Below, one piece after another: positions 44,310 to 57,254 of a stretch of DNA of 64,000 nt. Position 1 is the stretch's first letter. Every line of letters starts with the position of its first letter. The notes below the pieces were generated by a model, which did no database searches, had not been told where the DNA came from, and saw only the letters and a program-made list of their open reading frames with translations. This DNA is from Cynocephalus volans (taxonomy: Eukaryota > Chordata > Mammalia > Dermoptera > Cynocephalidae): positions 81,724,501-81,788,500 of the forward strand of contig NC_084467.1 of assembly GCF_027409185.1 (NCBI RefSeq), written 5' to 3'. A program made the translations under genes and the position numbers.

Positions 44310-45408
44310 TTAAGATGCCTTAAGCATGTAGAAACAAAATAAAGCAGTTTTCATTGAGAAGAGACAGCATTACTTCCTCCTGTCTCCACATTAATTTAAG
44401 GTTTTTATGGGTACTTGAGCCCCTCTATTGACTCTCATTCTGAGGATTTTTTGATAGTTTATGAATTCGCCATCATTAGGTAGATAGAAGGGTATTTTTT
44501 GCAGCCCTGGTTAAAAGCACTTACCTAGTACTAAAAATACTTTTACAATTTCAGAACATTTTCATCATAATATAGTTTTGGATCCTAATAATATTACCTC
44601 TTAATTATAAGTTAACATCACCAAATATCTTTTGGGTGCCCGTCTTGAAGAAAGCACTGTACTTTGGTACTGTATGCTGTGGAGAATTCTTTTTCTTATT
44701 TGTCCAACAAATATATATTGAGGACTTTCTGTGAGGGATATAGAATTCAGTGTTAGAGATACTTGGTTGAACAACATAGACATTTTCAATGACCTTGTGG
44801 AATATGCAGTGTGGTTGTGGACGGTTAGGAAGGCAGGGGAGACACAGATAAGTATGAGATAAGTAAACACACAGCGTGACCTGTGTAGTATGTTTACTAA
44901 AACTGTTTAACTTTGATTTTAGTCATGAGGAAACGGTGAAACATCTAGAATATGGAGCATGCTCTTAAGACAGATGACTGCAAAAATGTCATGTGTTAGA
45001 AAAAAAACAAAAACAAAAACCAAGGGTACAGTTGAGATTAAAGAAGACAAAAAGAGACATAACAGTCAGATACAATGTGTGAACCTTAATTGGGTCCTGG
45101 ATTTTGTAAAAGCTGTAAAAGAAGTTTTTGTGTCTAATTGGAGAGTTTAAATGTGGGCTGTATGTTAGGTAATAATATTGAATCAGTGTTAAATTTGTTG
45201 GGTTTGATAATTGTCTCAAGGCTATATGGGAGAAAGCTCATTGTTTTATGGGGATACATGCTGATATTTAAGGGTGAAGTGTCATGATATCTTCAACTTT
45301 CAAGTGGATCAGCAAAAACAAGTGTGTGTATAGAGAGAGAAACAAGAAAAGGAAACTGTGAAATATTAATTGGTGAATCTAGGTGAAAGGTATACTGGTG
45401 ATTATTGT
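44310..45408. other. Intron 1, no recognisable feature
   Basis: No exon or confident repeat. Confidence 0.4.
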
Positions 45409-45741
45409 ATAGTCTTTCTTCAATATCTGCAGGAGATTGGTTCCAGGACTCCTGAGGACACCAAAATCCATAAATGCTCAAGTCCCTTATGTAAAATGGT
45501 GTACTATTTGCATATTACCTATGCATATCCTCCCGTATACTTTAAATAATCTCTAGATCACTTATAATATCTAGTATAATGTAAATGCTGTGTAAGTAGT
45601 TATTATACTGTATTTTTAAAATTTATCATTTTTTATTGTTTTTATTCCCCTCTCCCTGATTTTTTTGATCTGTGTGGTTGGTTGAATTCGCAGATGTGGA
45701 ACTGTGGATGTGGAACTGTGGGTAAGGAGGACTGACTGTAT
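45409..45741 (+). mobile_element. Tigger-type non-autonomous DNA transposon, copy 2
   Basis: 'GGAGATTGGTTCCAGGACTC', 'CTCAAGTCCCTTATGTAAAA' and 'GGTTGGTTGAATTCGCAG' match the copy at 35227-35534. Confidence 0.8.
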
Positions 45742-48051
45742 TCTTTTGATTAATTGTATTTGACAGTTTTCAAAATAACTGGGAAAAATGAAATATAATA
45801 ATTATAGGTTATAATAAGTGTTTTAAAGCATAGGGTTCTCTCACAGAGAATATTGGAGAGCATACTTTGATGGAATTACTTAGAAAGATAGTTATGCAAA
45901 ATATGGAGGTGGGGAGGACAGTTTTTGTAGTTAGGTACAATATGTGTGAGTGCCTTGGGTGGGAAAGATTTTGGTTTTTGAAGTATTGATAGGACGCCAT
46001 ATGGCTGGATCTTGAGATGCAAAGACATATTCCTATGGGAGGAGAAAACTAATATGTGATATTTAATTTGTAGCATTTTTAGCCTAATAAATATCTTAAT
46101 ATCTCAGTTTTGTTGGTGTTGTAGAACTTCTTATAAAGCCCTTTTGTATTTATCTCTATGAGACTCTTAAATGCAGAACTTAGAAAAAGTATACTAGAGA
46201 CAATTGTCCTACAGCTTTCTGTCATGTTAAAATCAGGGGCAGCCAGCTATTACTATCCCAAGAAACTTAATCAAGTTGAACCATGTCTAGAAATGCATCA
46301 TTCATCACTGGTAGATGACTTCAGTTAGACCTATAAAAGCCTTGTGCCTAAATAAAATGTGGACAGGAAGCTCGATAGTGGCAAACGAATGACCTGGCTT
46401 CACCACTTGTTAAATCTGAAAATATTCTTGGCCTTCCTGTGGTATTTTGTAACCTTGGTTCATAATTGGGATCCAGAATGACAGATACCTAGAATAACTT
46501 AGTCGGTCTCAGAAGCAATGTAACCTACTAGCGTTTACCAATTAGGGTCAAGAATTTAGGGATTTAATCCAGTGATTTTACTTCTGAGTTCCAGATTTTT
46601 TATTTGTTAAATAATAGTTTCCCCTTCCTATTTTATGGCGTTGTTATGGGGCGAAAATGAGATGTGAATGCTCTTGAGAAAGTTAATTATAGTAAGGGGA
46701 AGGTGTTTTCAAACCCTTTTGATCTATCTGCTCTACTGCTAAAGATCAGTTCATACTTTTCTTTTTAGTAATTGGAATTTTTAAACTCTGGGGCAGGGTT
46801 AGTGGCTTGCAGCAAGGACACCTCAGTTCTATTATTTCTTCCTCCTTGGTCTTAGGACCAAAGTCTGCAGGATTATAATGAAAATTCCAAAGATCCCATT
46901 CAGTTCATTCTTGCCTGAGTTGTTAGTGAAGTGTCGTTTATGTAGTAGTGTAATCAGCTTTACCAATTCTGGACTTGAACATGAATGTATATACTTTTTC
47001 ATAGTTATTTATAGTTTATATATGTATTATTGGCCTTGTAGATTTTAGTATTGATGTTTTTTGGTTTTGGTGGATTGTTGGTACTGGTATCTAAACCTGT
47101 GCCCTTGTGTTTCGGTATTTTAAGTCTGTAGTTAACCTTTCTCTGCTATCCACTGTATATGTCAGATAACTAGTCATCTCACAACTAATGTATCATCAAG
47201 GATCTGCAAACTAATATTATTTTTAGCCAGTATTAAAATGTCATTTGTACAAATAGTTTAGATGGCTGTGGATATTGTAATGAAAAGGTTTAATGAATTG
47301 TACTGTTTTTTAAAATTTGGTATATTCTTGAAATCTTATACTGTCTCTAAATGTTTGGTATTTCTTTGCCATTCTGAAAACAGCCGAATATTTAACAGTG
47401 TCATTTATGATTTTTAAAAAGAGTTAAGATCTATATTTTTATGGTTTATAGTAATCTTTTTGTGATCACAAAAATATATGCTTGCAAAAAACTTAAACAT
47501 AAAAATGTTCTATAAAATTGATATTTTATCCTACAATTTAAGTTATTTAAAAATACTGTAATTTCATGAAGAGTACCAAAGCCACACACTGAAATTATAA
47601 ACACCTTTGTCATTGCCTGACTTGTTAGGGGGCTAAACTGTTTTTAATTATGGAGGGTTGAGGCTGAACCTGTGATTGGGGTGGAGAATTTGCCTCTGTT
47701 TTTAGTTTCAATCTTCAAGTGAGGTGAAATTAAGTACAATTTTAGAAGAGTTTTTGGCTTTTTAGTTCTAGATAAATACATGAATAAATTTGGTGCTCTG
47801 TCTAGTAGAATATGTGCTTTCATGTGACAGTGATATTTGCTAGATAAATTGGTTTATTTTTACTGGTATGTGTATTTGCAAATACAGGCTTTTATTAGTT
47901 TATTCAAGAGATATTTCTGAGTACCAACTTTATGCCAGACACTGAAAAGTTTTAGAAATCCAGTTATAAGCAGAATGTTTCCTCTCAATTGTAATTTAAA
48001 ATGCAAATTTCATTTGTTTACATAGAATTATTAGGTTGTACATATCCAGGT
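45742..48051. other. Intron 1, mostly unique; SINE remnant near 47060-47115
   Basis: 47060-47115 has a decayed t-SINE monomer (GGTACTGGTATCTAAACC). Otherwise nothing is assigned. Confidence 0.4.
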
Positions 48052-48160
48052 TTTTTTTTGTTTTGTTTTGTTTTTTTGCAGCTGGCCAGTGTGGGGATCT
48101 GAACCCTTAACCTTTGAGTTTTAACACCACACTGTAACCAACTGAGCTAACTGGCCAGCA
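48052..48160 (-). mobile_element. Monomeric t-SINE
   Basis: T/G-rich tail, GCAGCTGGCCAGTGTGGGGA and GAGCTAACTGGCCAGCACC. Confidence 0.85.
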
Positions 48161-48161
48161 C

Positions 48162-49658
48162 CCAGAAAATTGTTTGATTCTGCTTTTATTGCATAATCTT
48201 ATGCAGAAGATTCAGACTTAAATATTAGTGTGTGAAAGTAAGAGAGTAGAATTGTTAGAGTATAAGTATTCTTGTTTAGGTTATTTTTCCTCTAGTTTCA
48301 ATACCTTCTCCACTTTTGTAACCAATCAGTAGTTTGTATGAATGCTCAAATTTTTCCCACCCCAAAACCAAATTCTTTGACCTCCTTAAGGAGCTAAGCT
48401 TTTAGAAAGAATAAGGTAAACTCAGCCTGTTAGTCCTTACTTCTAAACTCTTTGAGGTCTGGTGTTTGAACTCAGTGGTCATATGTGACTTCCAAATTGT
48501 TAAATTCAATAGTTTTTAATTAGTTATTTTACTTAAAACATTTGACATGCTATTTACTCCTTTCTTAGTTGTTTTTCCTTGTTTTTTATATTTTCTCTCT
48601 GAGTTATCTTTCTATTTTTCTTGTAAATACTTTTCCTCAGGATTCTTTTGCTCATCATTCAAATTAGAGTTTTCCAAAGATTCTCTTACTGATTTTCATG
48701 AACCATTAACTCTTTGGTGGGATGATGATAGTGTACTGACATAGAGTTGTCAGCTTTTTATTTACAAAAGTAAGAATGTTTTTTAAAACTGCTACTTATC
48801 ACCATCATTTCATAAAAGATGCTTTAACTTACATTTAAGAATTTAAGACGGTTCTCAAAATATGGAATAATGTTTTTAAGTTGATTAACTTAATTATATG
48901 CTGAATACATTGTCCTGGCTTTTCTTACTTTGCTGTATATTGGTACTGGTTTATAGACTTGAGTTGAGAGCCGTTGCCTTAAAACTATAGTTTTTTGAGC
49001 TGTTTCAAGGGGAAGGAGTGGGGGGAGTTCTTGTGGTCTAATGTTAGTGAAAAGCTACAAAGTATGTCTTAACATATTAAAGGCTTCGATGAAGTTCTTC
49101 TGTGAAAAAGCCCCCCCCCTTTTACTTGGTTATTGGAACACTTTTTTTTTTTTTTTCACATACCAACTATTAACATTCTGTGGAACTGGTAGTCAGAAAA
49201 TATACTCTTTTGACACACTGCCACAGATGTTGATATTACCAGGAGTTTGTTCTCACTGCTTTTGTCATTTTCTACCTATCATTTTTAAAGTTAATTTTTA
49301 ATTTTTATCAAAGCATTACTTGCTATGAGTTTAAAACATCAGATAGTTATAAAATTAAAAGGCTTTTAACCAAAAAGATGCAATTTCTTGTCTCTTCCTT
49401 CTGCCCTTTCCCCATCCTTAGAGGCAGCTACTTTTAACCCTTAGCTGTTTCTTTATATTTCTAAACAAAATGTTGCTGCATCTTGATTCATCAATTTTAG
49501 ACATTTTCGTCCTATAATGTTAGATGAGGAATTTCTCTCTGTCCCTTCCCCCCATTCTTTGAATATGCCAAGTACTTAGCTGCTTTTTGTTCTTGTTTAT
49601 AGAATTACATTTCTTTCTTATACATCTAGGATAAAAAAATTGCCTCATTAAAAAAAAA
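48162..49658. other. Intron 1, no recognisable feature
   Basis: A C-run at 49112-49119 and T-run at 49142-49156; no exon or confident repeat. Confidence 0.4.
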
Positions 49659-49746
49659 GGGCCGGCCCCTGGCTCACTTGGGAGAGTGTGGTGCTGACAA
49701 CACCAAGTCAAGGGTTAAGATCCCCTTACTGGTCATCTTTAAAAAC
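49659..49746 (+). mobile_element. t-SINE chimera: unit-1 head joined to unit-2 tail
   Basis: GGCCGGCCCCTGGCTCACTTG is the head of the first unit of the dimer; it continues directly into GACAACACCAAGTCAAGGG and GATCCCCTTACTGGTC, which belong to the second unit. This is what a recombined or template-switched dimer would give. Confidence 0.8.
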
Positions 49747-50535
49747 ATTTTTTTTTTGCTTAGTTTCTTTGAACACTGAAATTTTTACATATTTTCAACT
49801 GTTCTGTTCACAGTGTATTTTTTTGCAGTGTCAATCTGTCAGTTATTTTTATTTTTCTTAGAGATACTCTCCTGGAGCTCTCCTAAAGTTCTGCTCTAAT
49901 TTGGACTTGTTGCTCTCTAGACCTGCTGCACAGTTGTCTTGATGCCTGCACCATCATCCTGGAAATGTCGTTTGCCTCTCTGTGTTGGATCTCTTGCATC
50001 CCATGTCTGTCTTTTACTTGGCTTATTCCCTCTCTTTGGTATCATTGATCAAGCTCAAACAAAGTATACTTGGGAGATAAATCTTTATAGACTTCATATA
50101 CCTGAAAATATTCTAATTTAACCTTCACTCTCGATTGGAAATTTGATTTTCATTCAGATTTACTTTTCACTCAGAGTTTAAAATGAATCCACTGTCTTCT
50201 AGCTTATAATGTTGCTGTAATGATAGTGTCATCATTATTCTCAGTCCTTTGTAAATTGCTTTTTTCTCTTATCAAAGATAAGCACAGTATCTTATCTTTA
50301 TCCTTGATTTTCTTGGTACAAGTCGTTTCTATTCAGTTTGCTGGACAGTCTGCCTTTTCAGTCTGGTGACACCTGTCTTTCCGTTCTGGGGTGTTCTCTT
50401 CTACTTTCTCTTTGATAATTTTCTCCTCACCTTTTTTTCTGTTTTCACATGTTGGATTTCTCAGACTGATCCTCTGATTTTTGTAATCTGCTTTCTCTTA
50501 TTATCTGTCTTTGGTTTTTGTTCTATTGAAAGTTT
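49747..50535. other. Intron 1, unassigned, possibly old LINE
   Basis: 'TACCTGAAAATATTCTAATTT...TTCACTCTCGATTGGAAATTTG' resembles a diverged LINE internal segment, but the assignment is weak. Confidence 0.3.
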
Positions 50536-50540
50536 TATTT

Positions 50541-50640
50541 TGGGGACTGGCCTGTTAGCTCACTTGGGAGAGCTTGGTGCTGGTAATACCAACGTCAATG
50601 GTTCAGATTCCCATACTGGTCAGCCACCAAAAAAAGAAAA
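50541..50640 (+). mobile_element. Monomeric t-SINE
   Basis: GGGGACTGGCCTGTTAGCTC, GGTTCAGATTCCC and the CAGCCACCAAAAAAAGAAAA tail. Confidence 0.87.
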
Positions 50641-51049
50641 GAATTATTTTGGTTATAATTTTATTTCTTAGAGCTCCTTATTCTCTTTTATTTCATGGAT
50701 GCAATGTTTTCTCAGATCTGAGGATATTAATTTTAGGGTTTTTTAAAAAAAAAACCTAAAAGCCCTTTTTAGCATTAGACAAGTAGATCGCATAAAACAA
50801 ATTTATAGATTAATAAGTTATTATAAGGCAAAAGCTTTTGTAACCACCCCAGAGTCAAGAACTAAAACATTGCCAGCCAACCCAGAAGCCCAAATTTCAA
50901 CTTTTCATCTCCCAAAGGTAGTCGTCATTCTGACTTTTATGGTGATTATTTTTTCTTTGTAGTCTTATTATGCAAGTGTGCATCTTAAAGATTCTAGTTT
51001 AATTTACCTTTTTTTTAAAAAAATTTACCATTTAAAAATACATGTTCTA

Positions 51050-51234
51050 GGGCTGGCCGGTGGCTCACATGGGAGAGTGTGGTGCTGATAACACCAAGGC
51101 CACGGGTTTGGATCCCTATATAGGGATGGGCTGTTAGCTCACTTGAGAGCGCGTGGTGCTGACAACACCAAGTCAAGGGTTAAGATATAAGATACCCTTA
51201 CCAGTCATCTTTAAAAAAATAAAAACTAAAAATA
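51050..51234 (+). mobile_element. Dimeric t-SINE
   Basis: GGGGCTGGCCGGTGGCTCAC, joint CCCTATATAGGGATGGGC, second unit and A-rich tail. AAAATACATGTTCTA before it recurs as AAAATACATACTCTA after it. Confidence 0.88.
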
Positions 51235-51392
51235 AAAATACATACTCTAAGTTTTATTCAGTTACAGTCTTCACCCTATATCTTGCCCCCTTTTTTTCTG
51301 TGCCATTTATTTGTGGGAGAAACCAGGTCATTTCACATGTAGATTTCCCAGCCTGGGTTTTGCTGATTGCATTACTGTTGTGTAGTTGAATA

Positions 51393-52217
51393 TCAGAGGG
51401 TACTTCAGAAAGTACGTGGAAAAATAAAAGGAACAGATAATACAAATCTGTCCATAAACTTCTTCTTCTTTTTTTTTTTTATAGAAACTTAAAAAAAGTA
51501 ACTAAATTTTTTTTTTTTTTTTTTAAATTTTATTTTGTTGATATACATTGTGGCTGATTATTGCTCCCCATCACCAAAACCTCCCTCCCTTCTCCCTCCC
51601 CCCCTCCCCCCCAACAATGTCCTTTCTGTTTGCTTGTTGTATCAACTTCAAATAATTGTGGTTATTATATCTTCTTCCCCCCCCCCCGGTTTTTGTGTGT
51701 GTGTGTGTGAATTTATATATTAATTTTTAGCTCCCACCAATAAGTGAGAACATGTGGTATTTCTCTTTCTGTGCCTGACTTGTTTCACTTAATATAATTC
51801 TCTCAAGGTCCATCCATGTTGTTGCAAATGGCAGTATTTCATTCGTTTTTATAGCTGAGTAGTATTCCATTGTGTAGATGTACCACATTTTCCGTATCCA
51901 CTCATCTGATGATGGGCATTTGGGCTGGTTCCAACTCTTGGCTATTGTAAAGAGTGCTGCGATAAACATTGGGAAACAGGTATACCTTCGACTTGATGAT
52001 TTCCATTCCTCTGGGTATATTCCCAACAGTGGGATAGCTGGGTCGTATGGTAGATCTATCTGCAATTGTTTGAGGAACCTCCATACCATTTTCCATAGAG
52101 GCTGCACCATTTTGCAGTCCCACCAACAATGTATGAGAGTTCCTTTTTCTCCGCAGCCTCGCCAGCATTTATCGTTCACAGTCTTTTGGTGTCCATAAAC
52201 TTCTTGAATTTGCCTCA
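51393..52217. mobile_element. 84-bp mariner-like MITE, copy 3, split by an L1
   Basis: Left part 51393-51464 starts with GAGGGTACTTCAGAAAGTACG after a TA. The right arm resumes at 52206 (GAATTTGCCTCA) and ends before TA at 52218-52219. The L1 at 51465-52189 and its duplicated target account for the gap. Confidence 0.78.
51465..52189 (-). mobile_element. 5'-truncated young L1 with 16-bp TSD and putative 3' transduction
   Basis: TGTCCATAAACTTCTT is exactly duplicated at 51449-51464 and 52190-52205. The element carries the L1 3' end to the ORF2 C-terminal region ([18 protein letters not shown]). Over 458 aligned bases it differs from the 25 kb L1 at 8 positions by my count. The tail is poly(T) at 51469-51480, a 26-base non-L1 stretch (51481-51506), then a second poly(T) (51507-51524). 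Confidence 0.93.
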
Positions 52218-52219
52218 TA

Positions 52220-52879
52220 TCTCTCTGCATTTCCTATAAATTGATGTCTAGATGTAGAAGCTTAATCAGATTCAGGTTCGCTTTTTAAATTTTTTTGGCA
52301 AGACTATTTCACACATGTGGTGTGTTCTCCTATCAAGAAGCATTTCTAATTGTTTCTTTTATCTGGTCATTTCTCTTGCTGTGCTGTTAGCAGCCACTAA
52401 TGCTCAATGCGTAGATCCATTTAGTCATTAAGGTGATTTATTCATTAAACACATTTATTAATTATTTTTTCATTTATTGGCTTGAATATACTTGCAAAGA
52501 AAACTTACCCCTATTCTTATGCCTTATCTATTCCCCTCTCTGTGCCTTGTGTTTCCCTTGATTCAGTTCCTTGAAAAAGTAAACTTTCCGTCTTCTGATG
52601 GGATGTACAGTGCAGGAGATGTGACTTCAGGGTTCCAAGTGTCCTTTTGTACATACATCTGCATATTATTACATTCTTAGTGCTCCTGTCTGACCTCTGC
52701 CTTTTGAGTCTGTTGCCACCAATTCTTTAGTCTTTTGAGATTCTGCAGACAAATGAGTTCGCTTCTTGTTGTTCCCTCTGATGGACACTTAAATTTAATC
52801 ATCTTCCTCATTTTACAAGTGTTTATTATTCTTCCAGCTGCTTTCCATTTTCACATATTATGATTTGGAGTTTCACATG
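52220..52879. other. Intron 1, no recognisable feature
   Basis: No exon or repeat assigned. Confidence 0.35.
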
Positions 52880-52881
52880 TA

Positions 52882-52963
52882 GGAAGGGTCTTCAAAAAGT
52901 TCATGGAAATATTTATATTATCTTTGAATTCTATTTTTCCATGAACTTTTTGAAGTACCCTTG
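52882..52963. mobile_element. 82-bp mariner-like MITE, copy 2 (best preserved)
   Basis: AAGGGTCTTCAAAAAGTTCA at left and the inverted TGAACTTTTTGAAGTACCCT at right differ at one base in the arm. TA flanks both ends (52880-52881, 52964-52965). No coding capacity. Confidence 0.85.
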
Positions 52964-53059
52964 TATTCTAGTATAATTGGAGAAGGATTGTGTTTTAATT
53001 TTTGTCTTTTCTCCTTGTTTTGGGGTGAGAAGGAACAGAGAAACCTTTACTCTGCTATC

Positions 53060-53775
53060 TTAATATAGTAAAGCCCTCACCTCATTTCTCTTATTATTTC
53101 TATCCAGGGCTCCAAATAATATCAGTATTTTCATGACTTCTAGATCTTCACTTCCAAACCTGATTTTCTTTCTGAATTGTGGATCTTTATATCCAAACTG
53201 CTTCCTAGACTTCCTGATTAATCTTCCCCAGATGCTTGCCAGTTTTATTAGTCTTTTCAAAGGACTAACTTTTGGTGCAATTCATTCTCTGTATTGTATG
53301 TGTTTTTCTTTAATTCATTTCTGTTCTTTTATTTTTCTTGTACTTTCCTGGTGCTTATTATCCTTTTTTCCCCCTTTGGCATGAGATGTATACTTAATTC
53401 GTTTACTTTCAGTCTTTTTTCTTTTTTAATACGTGTACTACATGTTTTGAGGCTTCAAGGCCTGCTTTAGCTGCATCTTATAAGTTTTAATATGTGGTTT
53501 TTGTTACTGTTCAATTCAGAATTCTTGCTAATTTGCATTAGAATTTCTTCTTTGGCCCATGGATTATTTAAAAGTTTATGTCTTGATTTTCAAGTTTATG
53601 TTTTTATTGATTTTTTAGTCTTACAGCATTGTAGTCATAGAACAAATGCTGTATGATTTTTATAGCTTGAAATTTGTTGAGACTTGCTTTATGGATTAGT
53701 ATATGGTCACTTTTTATGAATATTTTGTCTAGCAGACATCCTTTCTTGGATGAAGCATAAATGTTTTAATCTTGC
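53060..53775 (-). mobile_element. Old L1 ORF2 fragment
   Basis: 'GCCAGTTTTATTAGTCTTTTC', 'CTGCTTTAGCTGCATCTTATAAG' and 'CTTTGGCCCATGGATTATTT' correspond to the segment between endonuclease and reverse transcriptase in antisense L1s. Confidence 0.75.
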
Positions 53776-53779
53776 TACT

Positions 53780-56700
53780 GCTTTTCTGCTAATATCCCTC
53801 ACACCATCCTCCTGATTTCCCAAGTTAAAAACCTGGGAGTTTTTCTGAATTTCCTCTTTGCTTTCAATACCACATAAAGTTAGTTATTAATACTTATCTA
53901 TCCCATTTTTAAATTGTTTCTTGTTATAAAAGTAATGTCATGATTATTTTTAAAAACATAGAAAATGTAAATTATATAAAATAGTTTACTCAAGGTTCTG
54001 TTATCCAGGGATTTTTTTCCATTCCAACTTCTTCACGGCCCTAATTTAGGTTTTTCTTTTCTTCTTCATAGATTGTATATTTATTAGGGTTCCCATCTTT
54101 TCTCTCCTTTGCATAACATTTATTTGTTAAATAAGACAGAGGCAAGGTCTCTACTTTAATGAAGCTTTTATAGCTTGGGCCTTTTTCATTTGTCCAATGT
54201 CTTTGCCACTTTTTCTCTGTTAAATTTGAGGTGTTGCTAGATTGAAATTTTGTTCTTAGGAAAGTATGTGTTGTCTCGTGACTTTGTGCCTAGGCTTATG
54301 AAGTCCTTGCTAAAGTTTGTCTAAGAAACTACTACTTATCCTCTAAATCTTGAGTAAAAACCTGAGTGATGGAAAGTCTTGTTTGACCCTGGATCTTGCT
54401 CCTGGATAAAATAGATATTCCTCTTCTGTCTATTCATTACAGGACTTACATTACATATAGTTTTTGGTGTGCCTGTGTGTTTCTCTATTTAGACTGTATT
54501 TCCTTCATAGTGTGTACTGTATCTTTCCATATTTGTTTCTCTTAACACCCAGCATAGTGCCTGGCCCAAATATTTGTTGAATGACAACAGCCATAGAGTT
54601 TAAATAGAGTCATCATGTTTTTCTTAATTTCCGTTGGACTCTTATTATAAAATGGTTCGGGGAATGGATTGTTTTGGTTGGTTAAAATGCTCTGGTTAAT
54701 TAAACAGGTGAATAAAAAATTTTCGAATACACTGTCAGCAGCTTGGGAGACAAAAGTTTGTAGTTGGTTATTTATACTAAGGCTGCGTTTTGCATGTAAA
54801 CAATTATGAATGAGAATTGAGATTATGTGTTAGTTGATCTATTATTGTAATATAGTTTATTTGCAGTGTTTCTAATACTTACTACCTACTAATAATGGTT
54901 TCAAATTTAACCTTGTGCTCTAATGAAGGTGTTTCTTCTCAGATAGCTGGATAGCGGTGTTATTCAGCTGTGGGTCTAGGGTTTCCACTGAGTCTGAGCT
55001 GCTAGTAGCAACACTGACCAAGGGTCCCAGCAAGGTGAGGATGAGAGGATAACATCTACAGATGGTGAGAGTGAGGTGTTTGTCTATATCTTAAACAGAT
55101 GGATACTATCCACCCATACCCAGTTGTCTAGCCCCTCAGGTAAAGAATGCAGAGAGGGTTTTTACATTGTTAAGTCCCTGAAGAAAGACCTTATTTTGGC
55201 AGAAGTTTTCAGCGTAAGTGTTGCCTTCCCATCTGATCACTCTAAGGCATAGCTCACCACTCTATAAATCTTGCTTCACAAACAAAGAGTTCTCATATAG
55301 ATTTGTATAACCTCAGACCTAAATATCAGTGGACATCTAAGGATCACTAAATAGTTGAGGAAAGCCTGCTGTGTGAAAGGAGCACAAGATAAACAGAAAA
55401 AAAATCTTAAATAGATAATGAAAAGCGTTTACTGAATCAGGCTGAACAGCATGATTGAAAGAAGACCTTATACCCAGATATATCCTTATGAAATTCCAAG
55501 ACATTAAGGATAAAGGAAGATCGATCCTAAAATCTTCCTGAGGAAAAAAAAAAACCGGTAACCTACTATGGAATAAAAATCAGTATGACATCTGATTTTC
55601 ATCCACCAGTGCTGCATGCTGAGTATAGTAGAGGAATACCATAGAATTTCTTGGGGGGAAATTATTTTCAACACTAAATTCTATATCCAGGAAACTATCA
55701 GTCAGTTGTGAAGGTAGGATTGAAATATATTTAGGTACATAAGGGCTCAGAAAATTTAAATGCACACATCCTTTTATTGCGAGGCACTGCTCCAGCAAAA
55801 GAATACATACTCTAGAAAGCAGAGTGATAAGGGGAACTTCCAAGATGACAAAGACAAGGCCTAGAGGGTAATCATTCCAGACTGTTCAGGAGGAACCTGG
55901 AGAGCTCCAGAAGCAAGAGTTAAATGTGGTAAAAAGAAAGGTTTGAAATTATCCATGACAGTTTGAAACAAGGAGGCAATAAAGGGTTATATTAAGCAAT
56001 TCTGGGAAAAATTAGAAGTGAATAAGAAAGGATATTTAATAAGGTATTACCACTTATCTTTGCAGTGACTAATATTTACACAGTTTTAGTAAAGTAAAAT
56101 TTACCTGATTTACATATATTTTTGCAATAAGAACAGTCCAGTAAGATATGTAGGGAATGGGAGATAGAAAGTAGGTGTTGGTGTAAGATATGAATTATCA
56201 ACTTTTATAGCAAGAAGTCTGTTTTGAAATGGATCAATTTAAAGAGAAGTATAAGCACATTATTTGGAAATATGGAGGTGCCTCCCAGAAGAAATAGCTG
56301 AAAGACTTAGAAACTACCCACTTCTGAGAGCAGGACTGGTGTATGGGAAGGGATGGTGTGAGGAACTATTGCTTTTTTATTTTAATTATTTTTGTACTTT
56401 TTTTTAAACCATGTATGTATTATTATGTTCGTATTGTTTTTAAAACTAAGAGTTAGAGTATAGCCAGCCTTTAAGCTGCCTGCTTTATATACACTGGCTT
56501 CAACCCTGGTTCCCTTAAGCATTCTACTTTCAAGGGTACTTCAACCAGAAAGAAGGCAGCCAGTTTTTATTTTACTCTACCTGTCTCAAGAGATAAAAGA
56601 GAATTCCTTCCTCATAGCTTTAGTGCATGACCAAGCTTAAGTAGATTGCCTGCTACTTCCCTTGTACCTGGGTCTCACTTTTTGGCTGTTGCTCGGCCTC

Positions 56701-57250
56701 ATGAATTTGACAATATCTATGTGAAAGGTCCCACCAAAAGTGCCACCCTTTTCAGGTTACATTATATCCTTCACATGGGATTAATCCACATATTTGCTAT
56801 TTATCCCAGGGAAGGGAAGAAATTGTGGGAAAGAGCCTGGGAAAGATGGCAGTATTGTACCTTTTAAGAGATGAGAACTGTGACACAGGGTTAGGATAGA
56901 ATCAGAGTAGGTTTTTTCTTCGTTTTCTCTCCTGGCGGTGCTGTTTTTTTTGCCCTGCTAACGCAAAATTATTTGGCTTTTGGATGGTGAGTTGGGGTGG
57001 AGAGTGCAGTGAGAGGTGGTAGTGTGAAGTTAGACTTTTCTCTCTTAGCTGCCAAGTGGTACTTTGTGGGCTGAAGAGTCATGGCAGGGATACTAGAGAC
57101 ATGGTTATGATGGATATCGTAGCTGATTGGGGTTACTAGAGAAGAGGCGGGAAATCCTCTGCAGCACAATAGAGGGATGAAAGTTCCTATTGGGGAAGTG
57201 AGTCTTGTGTTGGAGTAGTGGCATTTGGCTCTTAGAGACTGCCTTTAATT
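53780..57250. other. Intron 1, largely unique sequence
   Basis: No exon or confident repeat was found in about 3.5 kb. The stretch has several moderately A+G-rich blocks but no identifiable gene. Confidence 0.4.
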
Positions 57251-57254
57251 AAAT

